Assembly: GCA_036526135.1 (NCBI GenBank)
Contig: DATCZA010000017.1
Location: 248,001 to 312,000 of the forward strand
Source: UBA2965 sp036526135
GTDB lineage: Bacteria; Pseudomonadota; Gammaproteobacteria; Pseudomonadales; Azotimanducaceae
Length of the DNA stretch: 64,000 nucleotides
Direction: 5' to 3'
Under the pieces are notes generated by a model, which saw only the letters and a list, made by a program, of their open reading frames with translations, was not told where the DNA came from and searched no databases. A program made the translations under genes and the position numbers. Shown piece by piece: positions 1 to 8,379 of this stretch. Within the stretch, counting starts at the first letter, position 1, and every line of letters begins with the position of its first letter.

Positions 1-95
1 AGATAATTTGTAGTTGTTGCTTGTTGAGACGGCAGCATCTGTTGATATCGGGCGTAAGTCTTTGCCCCGGCAAGTTGTTTTCCTCGCTGCAAGGG

Positions 96-104
96 TGTGG
101 ATAT
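96..104 (-). promoter_or_regulatory. DnaA-box-like 9-mer
   Basis: TGTGGATAT on the plus strand reads ATATCCACA on the minus strand, one mismatch from the DnaA box TTATCCACA. It lies about 290 bp upstream of dnaA. Confidence 0.5.
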
Positions 105-163
105 GCTTGGGGCCCGTTGAGGACCCGGGCGGGATCATCGGGGGTAAAGCGAGCGGCGGAAAA

Positions 164-172
164 CTATCCACA
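164..172 (+). promoter_or_regulatory. DnaA-box-like 9-mer
   Basis: CTATCCACA is one mismatch from the DnaA box TTATCCACA. It lies about 230 bp upstream of dnaA and is opposite in orientation to the box at 96-104. Confidence 0.5.
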
Positions 173-395
173 GGTTCTTCAACGAGTTGCTCACATCGCC
201 GCAAGCTCGAATCGCGACCTCACCATGGCCAACGGCAGACGTAAGTTTCTGAATTTGCAGTCGATACCAAAAAACCTGCCGGAAATGCTTCCTATTGCAT
301 GGCAAATGCTTTCGTTTACTGGCTAGAATGCTTCGCAGTTCGCGCACATCAAAACTACAGATTCTCTGCCAAGAGAACGGGTCATACGGGGGCAT

Positions 396-1724
396 TTGGT
401 GGGACGGTCCGTTTGGCATAAGTGCCTTGATCGGTTGCAGGACGAGCTTTCCGCTCAGCAGTTCAACACTTGGATAAGACCTCTGCAGGCACGTCAGCAC
501 GACAGCGCCCTGGTTCTCATGGCGCCCAATCGCTATGTGAAGAACCAGGTGCAGGTCGCCTATCTTGATCGAATAACCGAGCTGCTCGATCAGCTGGGAG
601 ATCCGTTGAGCCCGCTCGAGGTCAAGGTGGACGTGGGCATAGCCGATGAGGGCGAGTCCCGACCGCTTCGTGCCGACGGCAGCGGCGGCGCTCGCATTCA
701 GCCGGTTCATCAGTTAAACGGCGAGTTTCGTTTCGAGACGTTCGTCGAGGGCAAGTCAAACGAGCTGGCCAAGGCCGCCGCCCTTCAGGTTGCGGCCAAC
801 GCCGGCAAGTCGTACAACCCGTTGCTGCTCTATGGCGGGGTGGGCTTGGGCAAGACGCATCTCATGCAGGCGGTCGGCAACTGTGTGCTGGATGAAAATC
901 CCGATGCCAAGGTGGTCTATCTTCACTCTCAGCGCTTCGTTCAGGACATGGTCAAAGCGCTCCAGCAGGGCACCATGCAGGACTTCATGCAGTACTACCG
1001 TTCGGTGGATACCCTGCTCATCGACGACATTCAGTTCTTTGCGAAGAAGCTGCGTTCCCAGGAGGAATTCTTTCACGTTTTCAACGGCCTGCTCGAGCGT
1101 GGCCATCAGATGGTTCTCACCTGCGACCGCTATCCGCGGGAGATAGATGGTCTAGAGGAGCGGCTGCAATCGCGGTTCGTTTGGGGTCTGACCGTCGAGG
1201 TGGAGCCGCCCGAGCTCGAAACCCGGGTAGCCATTCTGATGAAGAAGGCAGAAGCGGAGCAGGTCGATCTGGACCCGGCGGTGGCGTTCTTCATCGGCGA
1301 GCGGATCAGGTCAAACGTGCGGGAGCTCGAAGGAGCGTTGCGCAGAGTGATAGCCAATGCGCGTTTCACCGGAACCAGGATCACCATCGAGCAGGTCAAG
1401 CGGGCGTTGCGGGATCTGCTCGCGATTCAGGATCGGCAGGTCAGCATCGACAACATTCAGCGCACCGTCGCTGAGTATTACAACATCAAGATTTCGGATA
1501 TTCTGTCCAAGCGGCGCAACCGGTCCATAGCCCGACCCCGGCAGATGGCAATGTGTCTTGCCAAGGAGCTGACCAACCATTCTCTGCCGGAGATCGGTGA
1601 AGCGTTCGGCGGCAGGGATCATACGACGGTTCTTCACGCCTGCCGCAAGATCGCGGAGCTTCGGGAAAGTAGCGCCGACGTGGCTGAGGACTTCAAGAAC
1701 CTCAACCGCGTGTTGTCCAGCTGA
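396..1724 (+). CDS. dnaA: Chromosomal replication initiator DnaA
   Basis: Initiator ATPase that binds DnaA boxes, melts the origin and loads DnaB; cytoplasmic. The 442 residues show all four family domains: an N-terminal interaction domain (about 1-85), a short linker, the AAA+ core with Walker A GGVGLGKTH (about 147-155) and Walker B LLIDDIQFF (about 207-215), and a C-terminal DNA-binding domain with the GRDHTTVLHAC signature. The start is TTG, preceded by a GGGGG stretch (387-391); GTG at 399 is the alternative. The N-terminus from VWHKCLDRLQ onward aligns with other gammaproteobacterial DnaA, so the start is nearly certain to within one codon. dnaN follows 19 bp later, as is usual. Confidence 0.99.
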   Translation: MVGRSVWHKCLDRLQDELSAQQFNTWIRPLQARQHDSALVLMAPNRYVKNQVQVAYLDRITELLDQLGDPLSPLEVKVDVGIADEGESRPLRADGSGGARIQPVHQLNGEFRFETFVEGKSNELAKAAALQVAANAGKSYNPLLLYGGVGLGKTHLMQAVGNCVLDENPDAKVVYLHSQRFVQDMVKALQQGTMQDFMQYYRSVDTLLIDDIQFFAKKLRSQEEFFHVFNGLLERGHQMVLTCDRYPREIDGLEERLQSRFVWGLTVEVEPPELETRVAILMKKAEAEQVDLDPAVAFFIGERIRSNVRELEGALRRVIANARFTGTRITIEQVKRALRDLLAIQDRQVSIDNIQRTVAEYYNIKISDILSKRRNRSIARPRQMAMCLAKELTNHSLPEIGEAFGGRDHTTVLHACRKIAELRESSADVAEDFKNLNRVLSS

Positions 1725-1743
1725 TTTCACATCGTAGGAAGAC

Positions 1744-2847
1744 ATGAAATTCACGACCAATCGGGAAGCCCTGCTTCGACCGCTGCAGTTGGTGACGGGG
1801 GTCGTTGAACGGCGCCAGACCCTGCCCGTGTTGGCAAACTTGTTAGTCCGCGCCCGGGACGGCGTGCTGTCGATGACCGGCACGGACCTCGAGGTCGAGC
1901 TGGTAGCGGAGTCGTCGGATCTTGAGATCGAGCGGGATGGAGAGGCTACCATCCCCGCCCGGAAGCTGGCGGACATATGGCGATCGCTCCCCGAGGGCGC
2001 CGAGGTTACGGTTTCGGTGGAAGGCGACCGCGCCAACGTGCGCTCCGGCCGCAGCCGTTTTTCTCTAGCCACCCTGCCAGCAGCAGATTTTCCCAAAGTG
2101 GAAAGCGGCCCTGGCGACCTGGAACTGAAGCTCGATCAGTCCAGTCTTCGAAGCCTGCTAGATCAGGTGAGTTTCTCCATGGCCCAGCAGGACGTACGCT
2201 ACTTTCTTAACGGAATGTTGCTGGAGGTCACCACGGAACACACACGCTCCGTGGCAACGGACGGTCACAGGCTGGCCATGTGCACGCTGCCCGGCGGAGC
2301 GGCGGGTGTGGATCGGGTGCAGGCCATCGTTCCCCGAAAGGGTGTGCTCGAACTCAGCCGCCTCATCGACGATGGGGATGACGAGGTCGTGGTCCAGATG
2401 GGCGCGAATCACCTGCGGGTCACCCAGGGGCCCTACTCTCTGACGACCAAGCTGGTGGACGGCAAGTTTCCGGACTACGAGAAGGTCATTCCTCGAGATG
2501 CGGCCCGGTCGGTCACCGGCGATCGCGAAACGCTCAAACAGGCATTCACGCGTGCTTCCATTCTTTCCAACGAGAAGTATCGTGGCGTGCGCCTGATCGT
2601 CGAGCCGGAACAGCTGACCATTCAGGCGAATAACCCGGAGCAGGAAGAGGCGGAGGAGATCGTTCCGGTGGATTACGAGGGAGAGCGCCTGGAGATCGGT
2701 TTCAACGTCAGCTACCTCCAGGACGTGCTAAACGTGCTGGATACGGACGAGATCAAGATCAGCGTATCCGACGCGAACAGCAGCGCTCTCGTTGAAGGCA
2801 CCGGCAACGAGAACGCGGTCTTCGTCGTCATGCCCATGCGGCTCTAG
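1744..2847 (+). CDS. dnaN: DNA polymerase III beta sliding clamp
   Basis: Ring-shaped processivity clamp that tethers polymerases and other partners to DNA. At 367 residues it has the family length (366 in E. coli), begins MKFTTNREALLRPLQ and ends with the typical VVMPMRL tail that lines the partner-binding pocket. The ATG is preceded by GTAGGAAG, a good ribosome binding site. It lies between dnaA and recF as in most gammaproteobacteria. DNA polymerase II, encoded at 53.6 kb in this window, ends with a clamp-binding QMGLF and is a likely partner. Confidence 0.99.
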   Translation: MKFTTNREALLRPLQLVTGVVERRQTLPVLANLLVRARDGVLSMTGTDLEVELVAESSDLEIERDGEATIPARKLADIWRSLPEGAEVTVSVEGDRANVRSGRSRFSLATLPAADFPKVESGPGDLELKLDQSSLRSLLDQVSFSMAQQDVRYFLNGMLLEVTTEHTRSVATDGHRLAMCTLPGGAAGVDRVQAIVPRKGVLELSRLIDDGDDEVVVQMGANHLRVTQGPYSLTTKLVDGKFPDYEKVIPRDAARSVTGDRETLKQAFTRASILSNEKYRGVRLIVEPEQLTIQANNPEQEEAEEIVPVDYEGERLEIGFNVSYLQDVLNVLDTDEIKISVSDANSSALVEGTGNENAVFVVMPMRL

Positions 2848-2946
2848 CCCCAAGGCGCGGGCGACCCGCGCCTGCACGCCGTGGACAGGGGACGCCTGCG
2901 CTGCAAAAGCGGATAATGCAATGATGTTCGTCGAACCCGCCCGAAC

Positions 2947-4041
2947 GTGCATTTCGAACGGTTAGAAATTTCCCATTTTCGGATACTGGATGATGTGGCT
3001 CTGGATCTGAATCCGGGTCTCAACTTCTTTCACGGAGATAACGGCGCGGGCAAAACGGCCATTCTCGAGGCCGCGCATCTCCTGGTCCGCGGGCGGTCTT
3101 TTCGAAGCCACCGCCCCAGGGAGCTGATTCAGCAGGGCCAAGAGCAGCTCACCGTCAGGGCGAGGGTGGCGGATGGAGCCATGGGCCAGCGCACCATCGC
3201 CATGGGGCGGGACCTGTCCGGGCGTACCGAGCTGAAGATCAACGGGATGCAGGAACGCCGGCTCTCCGAGGCCGCGCGGCTCATACCGCTGCAGATCATG
3301 TTGCCAAACGTGGCAGATCTCGTGCTTGGCGGCCCTGGAGTTCGCCGCCAGTGGCTGGACTGGGGCGTGTTTCACGTGAAACCTGATTACCTCAGGACGC
3401 AGCGGGAGTACGTTCGACTACTTCGGCAACGTAACGCGGCGTTGAAGGCCGCCTACGTTTCCTCGCCGGAGTTCGAGGCCTGGACCGCGCAGCTCGTCCA
3501 GGCGGCAGACCGGGTAGACGCCCAGCGGAAAAGCCACATTGCAGAGGTTGGCCCGCTGTTTCGTGCCACTCTTGCCCGACTTGCCCCGGACTTGGAGGTC
3601 GAGCTCATCTATCGCAGAGGTTGGCCCTCCGGAGAAACCTTGGACAAAGTGTTGGGCGAATGGGCGCCGAGAGAGGTAAAATTGGGTTCTACGCAGGCAG
3701 GGCCCCATCGGGCGGACGTGGAGTTGCGGGTAGGTGATGCTCGAGCCGCGGGGCTGCTGTCCCGGGGTCAGGCAAAAGCGGTCGCCAGTGCCATGATGGT
3801 CAGCCAGGCTCAGCTGCTGGCCGATGGGCTCAAGCAGACCAGCGTATTTCTGATAGATGACGTGGGCGCCGAGTTGGACGAAGGTCATAACGCCCGTTTT
3901 TTTCAATTGCTCGACGACATGGATAGCCAGATTCTGGCTACGTCCACCCGTCTGCCTCTAGGTGGCAGTTGCTTCGCCGGAGAGAGGATGACGGTGTTTC
4001 ACGTGGAACACGGTCGCGCGCAAAGGAGCCTGAATGACTGA
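2947..4041 (+). CDS. recF: DNA replication and repair ATPase RecF
   Basis: SMC-like ATPase that helps load RecA at single-strand gaps with RecO and RecR. The 364-residue product has Walker A GDNGAGKTA near residue 33, an ABC-type signature LLSRGQAKAV, and Walker B VFLIDDVGAELD near the C-terminus. The start is GTG (MHFERLEISHFR). The 3' end overlaps gyrB by 8 bp, so the two are probably translationally coupled. The reading frame also carries two near-perfect parS sites (3368-3383 and 3995-4010), listed separately. Confidence 0.98.
   Translation: MHFERLEISHFRILDDVALDLNPGLNFFHGDNGAGKTAILEAAHLLVRGRSFRSHRPRELIQQGQEQLTVRARVADGAMGQRTIAMGRDLSGRTELKINGMQERRLSEAARLIPLQIMLPNVADLVLGGPGVRRQWLDWGVFHVKPDYLRTQREYVRLLRQRNAALKAAYVSSPEFEAWTAQLVQAADRVDAQRKSHIAEVGPLFRATLARLAPDLEVELIYRRGWPSGETLDKVLGEWAPREVKLGSTQAGPHRADVELRVGDARAAGLLSRGQAKAVASAMMVSQAQLLADGLKQTSVFLIDDVGAELDEGHNARFFQLLDDMDSQILATSTRLPLGGSCFAGERMTVFHVEHGRAQRSLND
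3368..3383. other. parS: parS centromere-like site 1 (inside recF)
   Basis: TGTTTCACGTGAAACC matches 15 of 16 bases of the widely conserved ParB-binding site TGTTTCACGTGAAACA. It contains a 14-bp perfect palindrome at 3369-3382. parS sites cluster near oriC in most bacteria that have ParABS, and this one is about 3 kb from dnaA. Confidence 0.85.
3995..4010. other. parS: parS centromere-like site 2 (inside recF)
   Basis: TGTTTCACGTGGAACA differs by one base from TGTTTCACGTGAAACA. It joins the two half-site versions known in bacteria (GTTTCAC and GTTCCAC). It lies 627 bp after the first site, near the 3' end of recF. Two such 16-mers in one gene are very unlikely by chance. Confidence 0.83.
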
Positions 4042-6433
4042 TCAATCATACGATTCACGCAACATCAAGGTGCTCAAAGGCCTTGACGCCGTCCGCAAGC
4101 GCCCGGGAATGTACATCGGTGATACCGATGACGGCACCGGCCTGCATCACATGGTTCAGGAGTTGGTGGACAACGCCATCGATGAAGCCCTGGCCGGCCA
4201 TTGCGACGTCATCGACGTGGTGGTCCACCCAGGAGAAGCGGTAACGGTGCGCGACAACGGTCGGGGCATACCCGTGGACGTCCACCCGGAAGAAGGCGTG
4301 TCCGCAGCCGAGGTAATCATGACCACGCTGCACGCCGGCGGCAAATTCGATGACAATAGCTACAAGGTTTCTGGCGGCCTGCACGGGGTCGGCGTTTCGG
4401 TCGTCAACGCGCTTTCAGAGGAATTCCGCCTCACCGTTCGCCGCGATGGGCGCGTCTACGAGCAGATCTACAACGACGGGGTGCCTGCGGCACCGTTGAA
4501 AGAGGTCGGCGAGACGGAGCGTCGCGGTACGGAGTGCTTCTTCAAGCCCTCTGATAAGACCTTCAGCAACATAGAGTTTCACTACGAGGTATTGGCCAAG
4601 CGGCTGCGGGAACTCGCCTTCCTCAACTCGGGCGTTCACATCAACCTTCAGGACGAGCGCACGGGAAAACAGGAGTCTTTCGTCTACGAGGGGGGCCTGC
4701 GGGCTTTCGTGGAGTACCTCAACCAGAAAAAGAACCCGCTCAATGAGGTCTTTCACTTCTCGGTCGAACGGGAAGACGGCATCGGCGTAGAAGTAGCCAT
4801 GCAGTGGAACGACAGCTTTCAGGAGCAGGTGTTCGCGTACACCAACAACATCCCGCAGGGTGATGGCGGCACCCATCTGGCCGGATTCCGCGGCGCGCTT
4901 ACCCGATCGTTGAACAATTACATCGAGCGGGAGGGGCTGCTGAAAAAGATTCAGGTCTCCACCACGGGGGACGACGCCCGTGAAGGTCTGACGGCTGTAG
5001 TGTCGGTGAAGGTGCCGGATCCAAAGTTTTCTTCACAGACCAAGGAGAAGCTGGTTTCCAGCGAGGTCAAACCGGCCGTGGAGCAGGAGCTTGCCCGATA
5101 CTTTACGGAGTATCTCGACGAGAACCCCCAGGATGCCAGGGCCGTGGTGTCGAAGATGATCGACGCGGCGCGAGCCCGGGAAGCCGCGCGCAAGGCCAGA
5201 GAAATGACTCGCCGCAAGGGCGCCCTGGACATCGCCGGGCTGCCGGGCAAGCTGGCGGATTGTCAAGAAAAGGACCCCGCGCTGTCAGAGCTTTATCTGG
5301 TGGAGGGCGACTCCGCCGGCGGCTCCGCCAAACAGGGGCGCGATCGGCGTACTCAGGCCATCCTTCCCCTGCGTGGAAAAATTCTCAATGTGGAGAAGGC
5401 GCGTTTTGACAAGATGCTTTCCTCTGTGGAGGTCGGCACGCTGGTCACTGCCCTTGGATGTGGAATCGGACGTGGGGAATTCGATCCGGAGAAGCTTAGG
5501 TACCATCGGGTCATCATCATGACCGACGCGGATGTGGACGGATCGCACATCCGCACGCTGCTCCTCACTTTCTTCTTCCGGCAGATGCCCGAGTTGATCG
5601 AGCGTGGCCACATCTACATTGCGCAACCGCCTTTATATAAGGTGAAGAAGGGGCGGCAGGAGCGATACGTCAAGGACGATGACGAATTGAACGGCTATTT
5701 TCTGCAGCTTGCTCTGGAGGGCGCCAAGTTACATGTCAATGTAGGCGCCCCCGCCCTCGATGACGGTGCCCTGGAGTCGCTTGCTCAGGATTATCGGCGG
5801 CTGTTGGACCGACTGGCCGCCTGGTCCCGCGTCTATCCGGTCGAATTGACCGAACGATTGGTCGAGCTGGCTCCGGTCGATGAGGCCATGCTTGCCGACG
5901 AAGAGGCGATGCTCAGCTGGAGTAAGGACTTAATTTCCGCGCTAGGCCTGGAAGATGCAGATCCAGTCGTGCGAAGGGACCCTGAGCACCAGACCTATTG
6001 CCCCACCGTTACGCTGGTGGAAAACGGCATGTCGTCGGATTATTCCCTGAGCTCAGGCTACTTCTCCAGCCAGGAGTACCGGATGACCGTTGCCATGGGA
6101 GAGCGGTTGAACGGCTTGCTGGAACCCGAAGCCTACGTGCAGCGCGGCGAAAAGCAGCAGGCGGTTGCCACGTTCGGCGAGGCCCTCGCCTGGCTGCTGC
6201 GGGAAGCGCGCCGGGGTTTGGACATACAACGATACAAGGGCCTGGGGGAAATGAACCCCGCTCAGCTGTGGGAAACCACCATGGATCCCGAAGTGCGGCG
6301 CATGCTCAAGGTAACCGTGGATGATGCGGTGGCGGCGGACCAGATGTTCACCACCCTCATGGGAGATCAGGTGGAGCCGCGACGGGAGTTCATCGAGGCC
6401 AACGCGCTGTCCGTGGTGAACCTCGACGTCTGA
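4034..6433 (+). CDS. gyrB: DNA gyrase subunit B
   Basis: ATPase subunit of DNA gyrase, which introduces negative supercoils with GyrA. At 799 residues it is close to the E. coli length (804). It has the N-terminal GHKL ATPase domain with a VDNAIDEA motif (Glu/Asn for Mg-ATP), the transducer domain, the TOPRIM domain with EGDSAGGSA near 423 and DADVDGSHIR near 497, and the C-terminal QRYKGLGEMNP motif near 731. The ATG overlaps recF by 8 bp and has AAAGGAG just upstream (4022-4028). It closes the dnaA-dnaN-recF-gyrB run. No TOPRIM or ATPase residue looks altered. Confidence 0.99.
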   Translation: MTDQSYDSRNIKVLKGLDAVRKRPGMYIGDTDDGTGLHHMVQELVDNAIDEALAGHCDVIDVVVHPGEAVTVRDNGRGIPVDVHPEEGVSAAEVIMTTLHAGGKFDDNSYKVSGGLHGVGVSVVNALSEEFRLTVRRDGRVYEQIYNDGVPAAPLKEVGETERRGTECFFKPSDKTFSNIEFHYEVLAKRLRELAFLNSGVHINLQDERTGKQESFVYEGGLRAFVEYLNQKKNPLNEVFHFSVEREDGIGVEVAMQWNDSFQEQVFAYTNNIPQGDGGTHLAGFRGALTRSLNNYIEREGLLKKIQVSTTGDDAREGLTAVVSVKVPDPKFSSQTKEKLVSSEVKPAVEQELARYFTEYLDENPQDARAVVSKMIDAARAREAARKAREMTRRKGALDIAGLPGKLADCQEKDPALSELYLVEGDSAGGSAKQGRDRRTQAILPLRGKILNVEKARFDKMLSSVEVGTLVTALGCGIGRGEFDPEKLRYHRVIIMTDADVDGSHIRTLLLTFFFRQMPELIERGHIYIAQPPLYKVKKGRQERYVKDDDELNGYFLQLALEGAKLHVNVGAPALDDGALESLAQDYRRLLDRLAAWSRVYPVELTERLVELAPVDEAMLADEEAMLSWSKDLISALGLEDADPVVRRDPEHQTYCPTVTLVENGMSSDYSLSSGYFSSQEYRMTVAMGERLNGLLEPEAYVQRGEKQQAVATFGEALAWLLREARRGLDIQRYKGLGEMNPAQLWETTMDPEVRRMLKVTVDDAVAADQMFTTLMGDQVEPRREFIEANALSVVNLDV

Positions 6434-6484
6434 GCGCTTTGTTTGGGGCAAGGCGCGAAAGCCGGCCCCTTCGCCCCCACACGG

Positions 6485-7207
6485 TCAGCTTTGTCGTGTT
6501 GGCGCGGGCGCCAGGTCCGCCATCACCTTAGCCGCTTCTTGATTGATCTGCTTGGTGGATTTCCCGCTCGTCTCAATGGCTGGTGCGATCCGGAGGGTGA
6601 TCGTACCGGGGCGCTTTCGAAATTCGTGGGCAGGCCAGAAGCTTCCCGCATTGTGTGCGACCACCACGACGGGTGCTTCCGTGGCGGCGGCGAGGGCAGC
6701 GCCCCCGGCCTGAAATTTCCCGGGCTTTCCGGGCGCCATTCTGGTGCCCTCGGGAAACATGACGACCCAAATTCCGCTTTCCAGCCGCTCGCGCCCCTGG
6801 TTGATGAGGCGGCGCAGGGCCTTTCGGGGCTCGCTGCGATCGATGGCGATGGGCCGCAGCAGCGCGAATGCCCAGCCGAAGAAAGGAATCCAAAGCAGCT
6901 CCCTTTTGATCAGGGTGGCCTGAGGCGAGAACAGGCTCTGCAGGAACAGGGTTTCCCACGTGCTTTCGTGACGGGCCAGCACGATGCAGGGTTGCTCCGG
7001 TATGTTCTCCCGGCCTTCAACCTTGCAGCGGATGCCGCAGGTCAGCCTGAGCCAGGCCAGTATCATGCGCGTCCACGCCCCGACGATGAACAGAAATCGG
7101 GCGCGATAGGGCATGAGCCAGGCGATCAGGAGCGAAAGCGCCCCCCACGCGATCGTGATGACCGCGTAACCGGCGAAGAACACGAGAGATCTCAGTCCCG
7201 CCATCAT
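6485..7207 (-). CDS. 1-acyl-sn-glycerol-3-phosphate acyltransferase (PlsC family)
   Basis: Inner-membrane acyltransferase that converts lysophosphatidic acid to phosphatidic acid in phospholipid synthesis. The 240-residue protein has N-terminal hydrophobic segments (about 5-30 and 40-60), the catalytic HX4E motif as HESTWE, and the acceptor-binding FPEGTR motif. The ATG overlaps the gmhB stop as ATGA, so the two are translationally coupled. The same pair lies just after gyrB in Pseudomonas. The gene converges on gyrB across 51 bp, where I see no clear terminator. Confidence 0.92.
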   Translation of the reverse strand: MMAGLRSLVFFAGYAVITIAWGALSLLIAWLMPYRARFLFIVGAWTRMILAWLRLTCGIRCKVEGRENIPEQPCIVLARHESTWETLFLQSLFSPQATLIKRELLWIPFFGWAFALLRPIAIDRSEPRKALRRLINQGRERLESGIWVVMFPEGTRMAPGKPGKFQAGGAALAAATEAPVVVVAHNAGSFWPAHEFRKRPGTITLRIAPAIETSGKSTKQINQEAAKVMADLAPAPTRQS

Positions 7208-7743
7208 GGCCCCATGGCTCGCGTAAATTGGGCAAGATCGTCGTACGCGGTGAAGCTGAGCCCGCGCCGAAGGGCTTCGGCTTCCTCCTCCGGCCCTTTT
7301 CCGGACCGGACCAGAACCGCCGCGCACCCGGCGGCAGCGGCAGCCTCCAGGTCGCGGATGGTGTCGCCCACGAACACCGTCTCTTCCGGGGATACCTGGA
7401 ATCGCTCCATCATGGAGAGCAGCATACCCGGCTTTGGCTTGCGGCAATTGCACCCGGCGTCTGCGGCATGGGGGCAGAATGTCACCGCATCCACGCGGGT
7501 TCCAGCGTCGGCGAGCGCTTTGCTCATCTTCGCGTGGATGGCTTCCAGATCGCTCAGCGAGAACTTGCCGCGAGCGATCCCTCGCTGGTTGGTGCACACG
7601 GCCACGATGCGGCCGCCGCTTCTCAGCGCAGCGATGGCTTCGATGGATCCGGGGATAGCCCGCCATTCGTCGGGTGACTTGATGTAGTCGGGCGAATCGA
7701 AGTTGATCACGCCGTCGCGGTCCAGCAGGATGAGTCTGGCCAT
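7204..7743 (-). CDS. gmhB: D-glycero-beta-D-manno-heptose 1,7-bisphosphate 7-phosphatase
   Basis: HAD-superfamily phosphatase that removes the 7-phosphate of heptose bisphosphate on the way to ADP-heptose for the LPS inner core. The 179 residues show the catalytic DRDGVIN at 8-14, a Thr in VCTNQRG, the zinc-binding loop with CPH and CNCRKP, and VGDTIRD as the Mg-binding motif. The length matches the family (about 190). The start lies 51 bp from the divergent tag gene. In Pseudomonas glyQS sits next to this gene; it is missing here. Confidence 0.93.
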   Translation of the reverse strand: MARLILLDRDGVINFDSPDYIKSPDEWRAIPGSIEAIAALRSGGRIVAVCTNQRGIARGKFSLSDLEAIHAKMSKALADAGTRVDAVTFCPHAADAGCNCRKPKPGMLLSMMERFQVSPEETVFVGDTIRDLEAAAAAGCAAVLVRSGKGPEEEAEALRRGLSFTAYDDLAQFTRAMGP

Positions 7744-7794
7744 CGCTGAGCAGCCGGGTAAAATCGCCGGCGCAATCTAAGGGATCTGAAAGGC

Positions 7795-8379
7795 ATGGTC
7801 AAAGCACGCCGATGCGGCTGGTGCGGCGACGACCCGCTCTACGTTGCCTACCACGACCGCGAGTGGGGCATGCCGGAACGGGATCCCACGGTCCTTTTCG
7901 AGCGGCTGGTGCTCGAGGGGATGCAGGCAGGCCTTTCGTGGCTCACGATTCTCAACAAACGCGAAAACATGCGCGAGCGCTTCTTCGCATTCGACCCTGC
8001 TCGCCTCGCAGCAGCCGGCGAGGCCGAGGTGGCGGCGTGGCTGAACGACCCGGGTATCATCCGGCATCGCGGCAAGCTCGAGGCGATGATCTCCAACGCG
8101 CGGGCCTATCTGCGGCAGGGAGACTTCTCCAATCTGCTGTGGTCTGCGGTTGGCGGCGCGCCGCGGCAGAATCGGTGGCGGCATCTGGGCGATGTACCCA
8201 GCCAGACCGGGGAGTCCCGGGATCTTGCCCGGATGCTGAAGTCCGCCGGCTTCGGCTTCGTGGGGCCCACCACCTGCTACGCGTTCATGCAGAGTGCGGG
8301 GCTGGTCAACGACCACCTGGTCAGCTGCCCCGCGCATCAAAGGTGCGCAGATGCCTGGACGGCCCTTTGCGGCGGCTGA
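7795..8379 (+). CDS. tag: DNA-3-methyladenine glycosylase I
   Basis: Base-excision repair enzyme that removes 3-methyladenine from alkylated DNA. The 194-residue sequence starts with the family pattern RCGWCGDDPLYVAYHDREWG, which includes a zinc-binding Cys and an adenine-pocket Trp, and keeps GLSWLTIL and GFVGPTTCYAFMQ. The C-terminal H..C..H/C residues complete the Tag zinc snap. It reads away from gmhB, and its 3' end overlaps the next acyltransferase gene. The tag plus lipid A acyltransferase order is also seen in Pseudomonas. Confidence 0.95.
   Translation: MVKARRCGWCGDDPLYVAYHDREWGMPERDPTVLFERLVLEGMQAGLSWLTILNKRENMRERFFAFDPARLAAAGEAEVAAWLNDPGIIRHRGKLEAMISNARAYLRQGDFSNLLWSAVGGAPRQNRWRHLGDVPSQTGESRDLARMLKSAGFGFVGPTTCYAFMQSAGLVNDHLVSCPAHQRCADAWTALCGG

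Larger units (their letters stand above)
1..395. other. oriC: Non-coding region upstream of dnaA, probable part of oriC
   Basis: No credible gene is visible in these 395 bases. Two 9-mers match the DnaA box TTATCCACA with one mismatch each: ATATCCACA on the minus strand (96-104) and CTATCCACA on the plus strand (164-172). A third, TTGCTCACA (187-195), matches only 7 of 9. In pseudomonads and relatives oriC lies between rpmH and dnaA, so this is probably the dnaA-proximal part, with the rest and rpmH before the window. A TAGAAT (324-329) could be a dnaA -10 box, but no good -35 accompanies it. The origin assignment is inference from position plus the boxes. Confidence 0.5.

Noticed and set aside
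6443..7687. 414-codon open frame on the plus strand
   Set aside because: It is antisense to the acyltransferase and gmhB genes, which carry clear catalytic motifs.
7812..8342. N-terminal extension of the lipid A acyltransferase
   Set aside because: The open frame continues upstream but lies fully inside tag, and the extra residues do not resemble the family.
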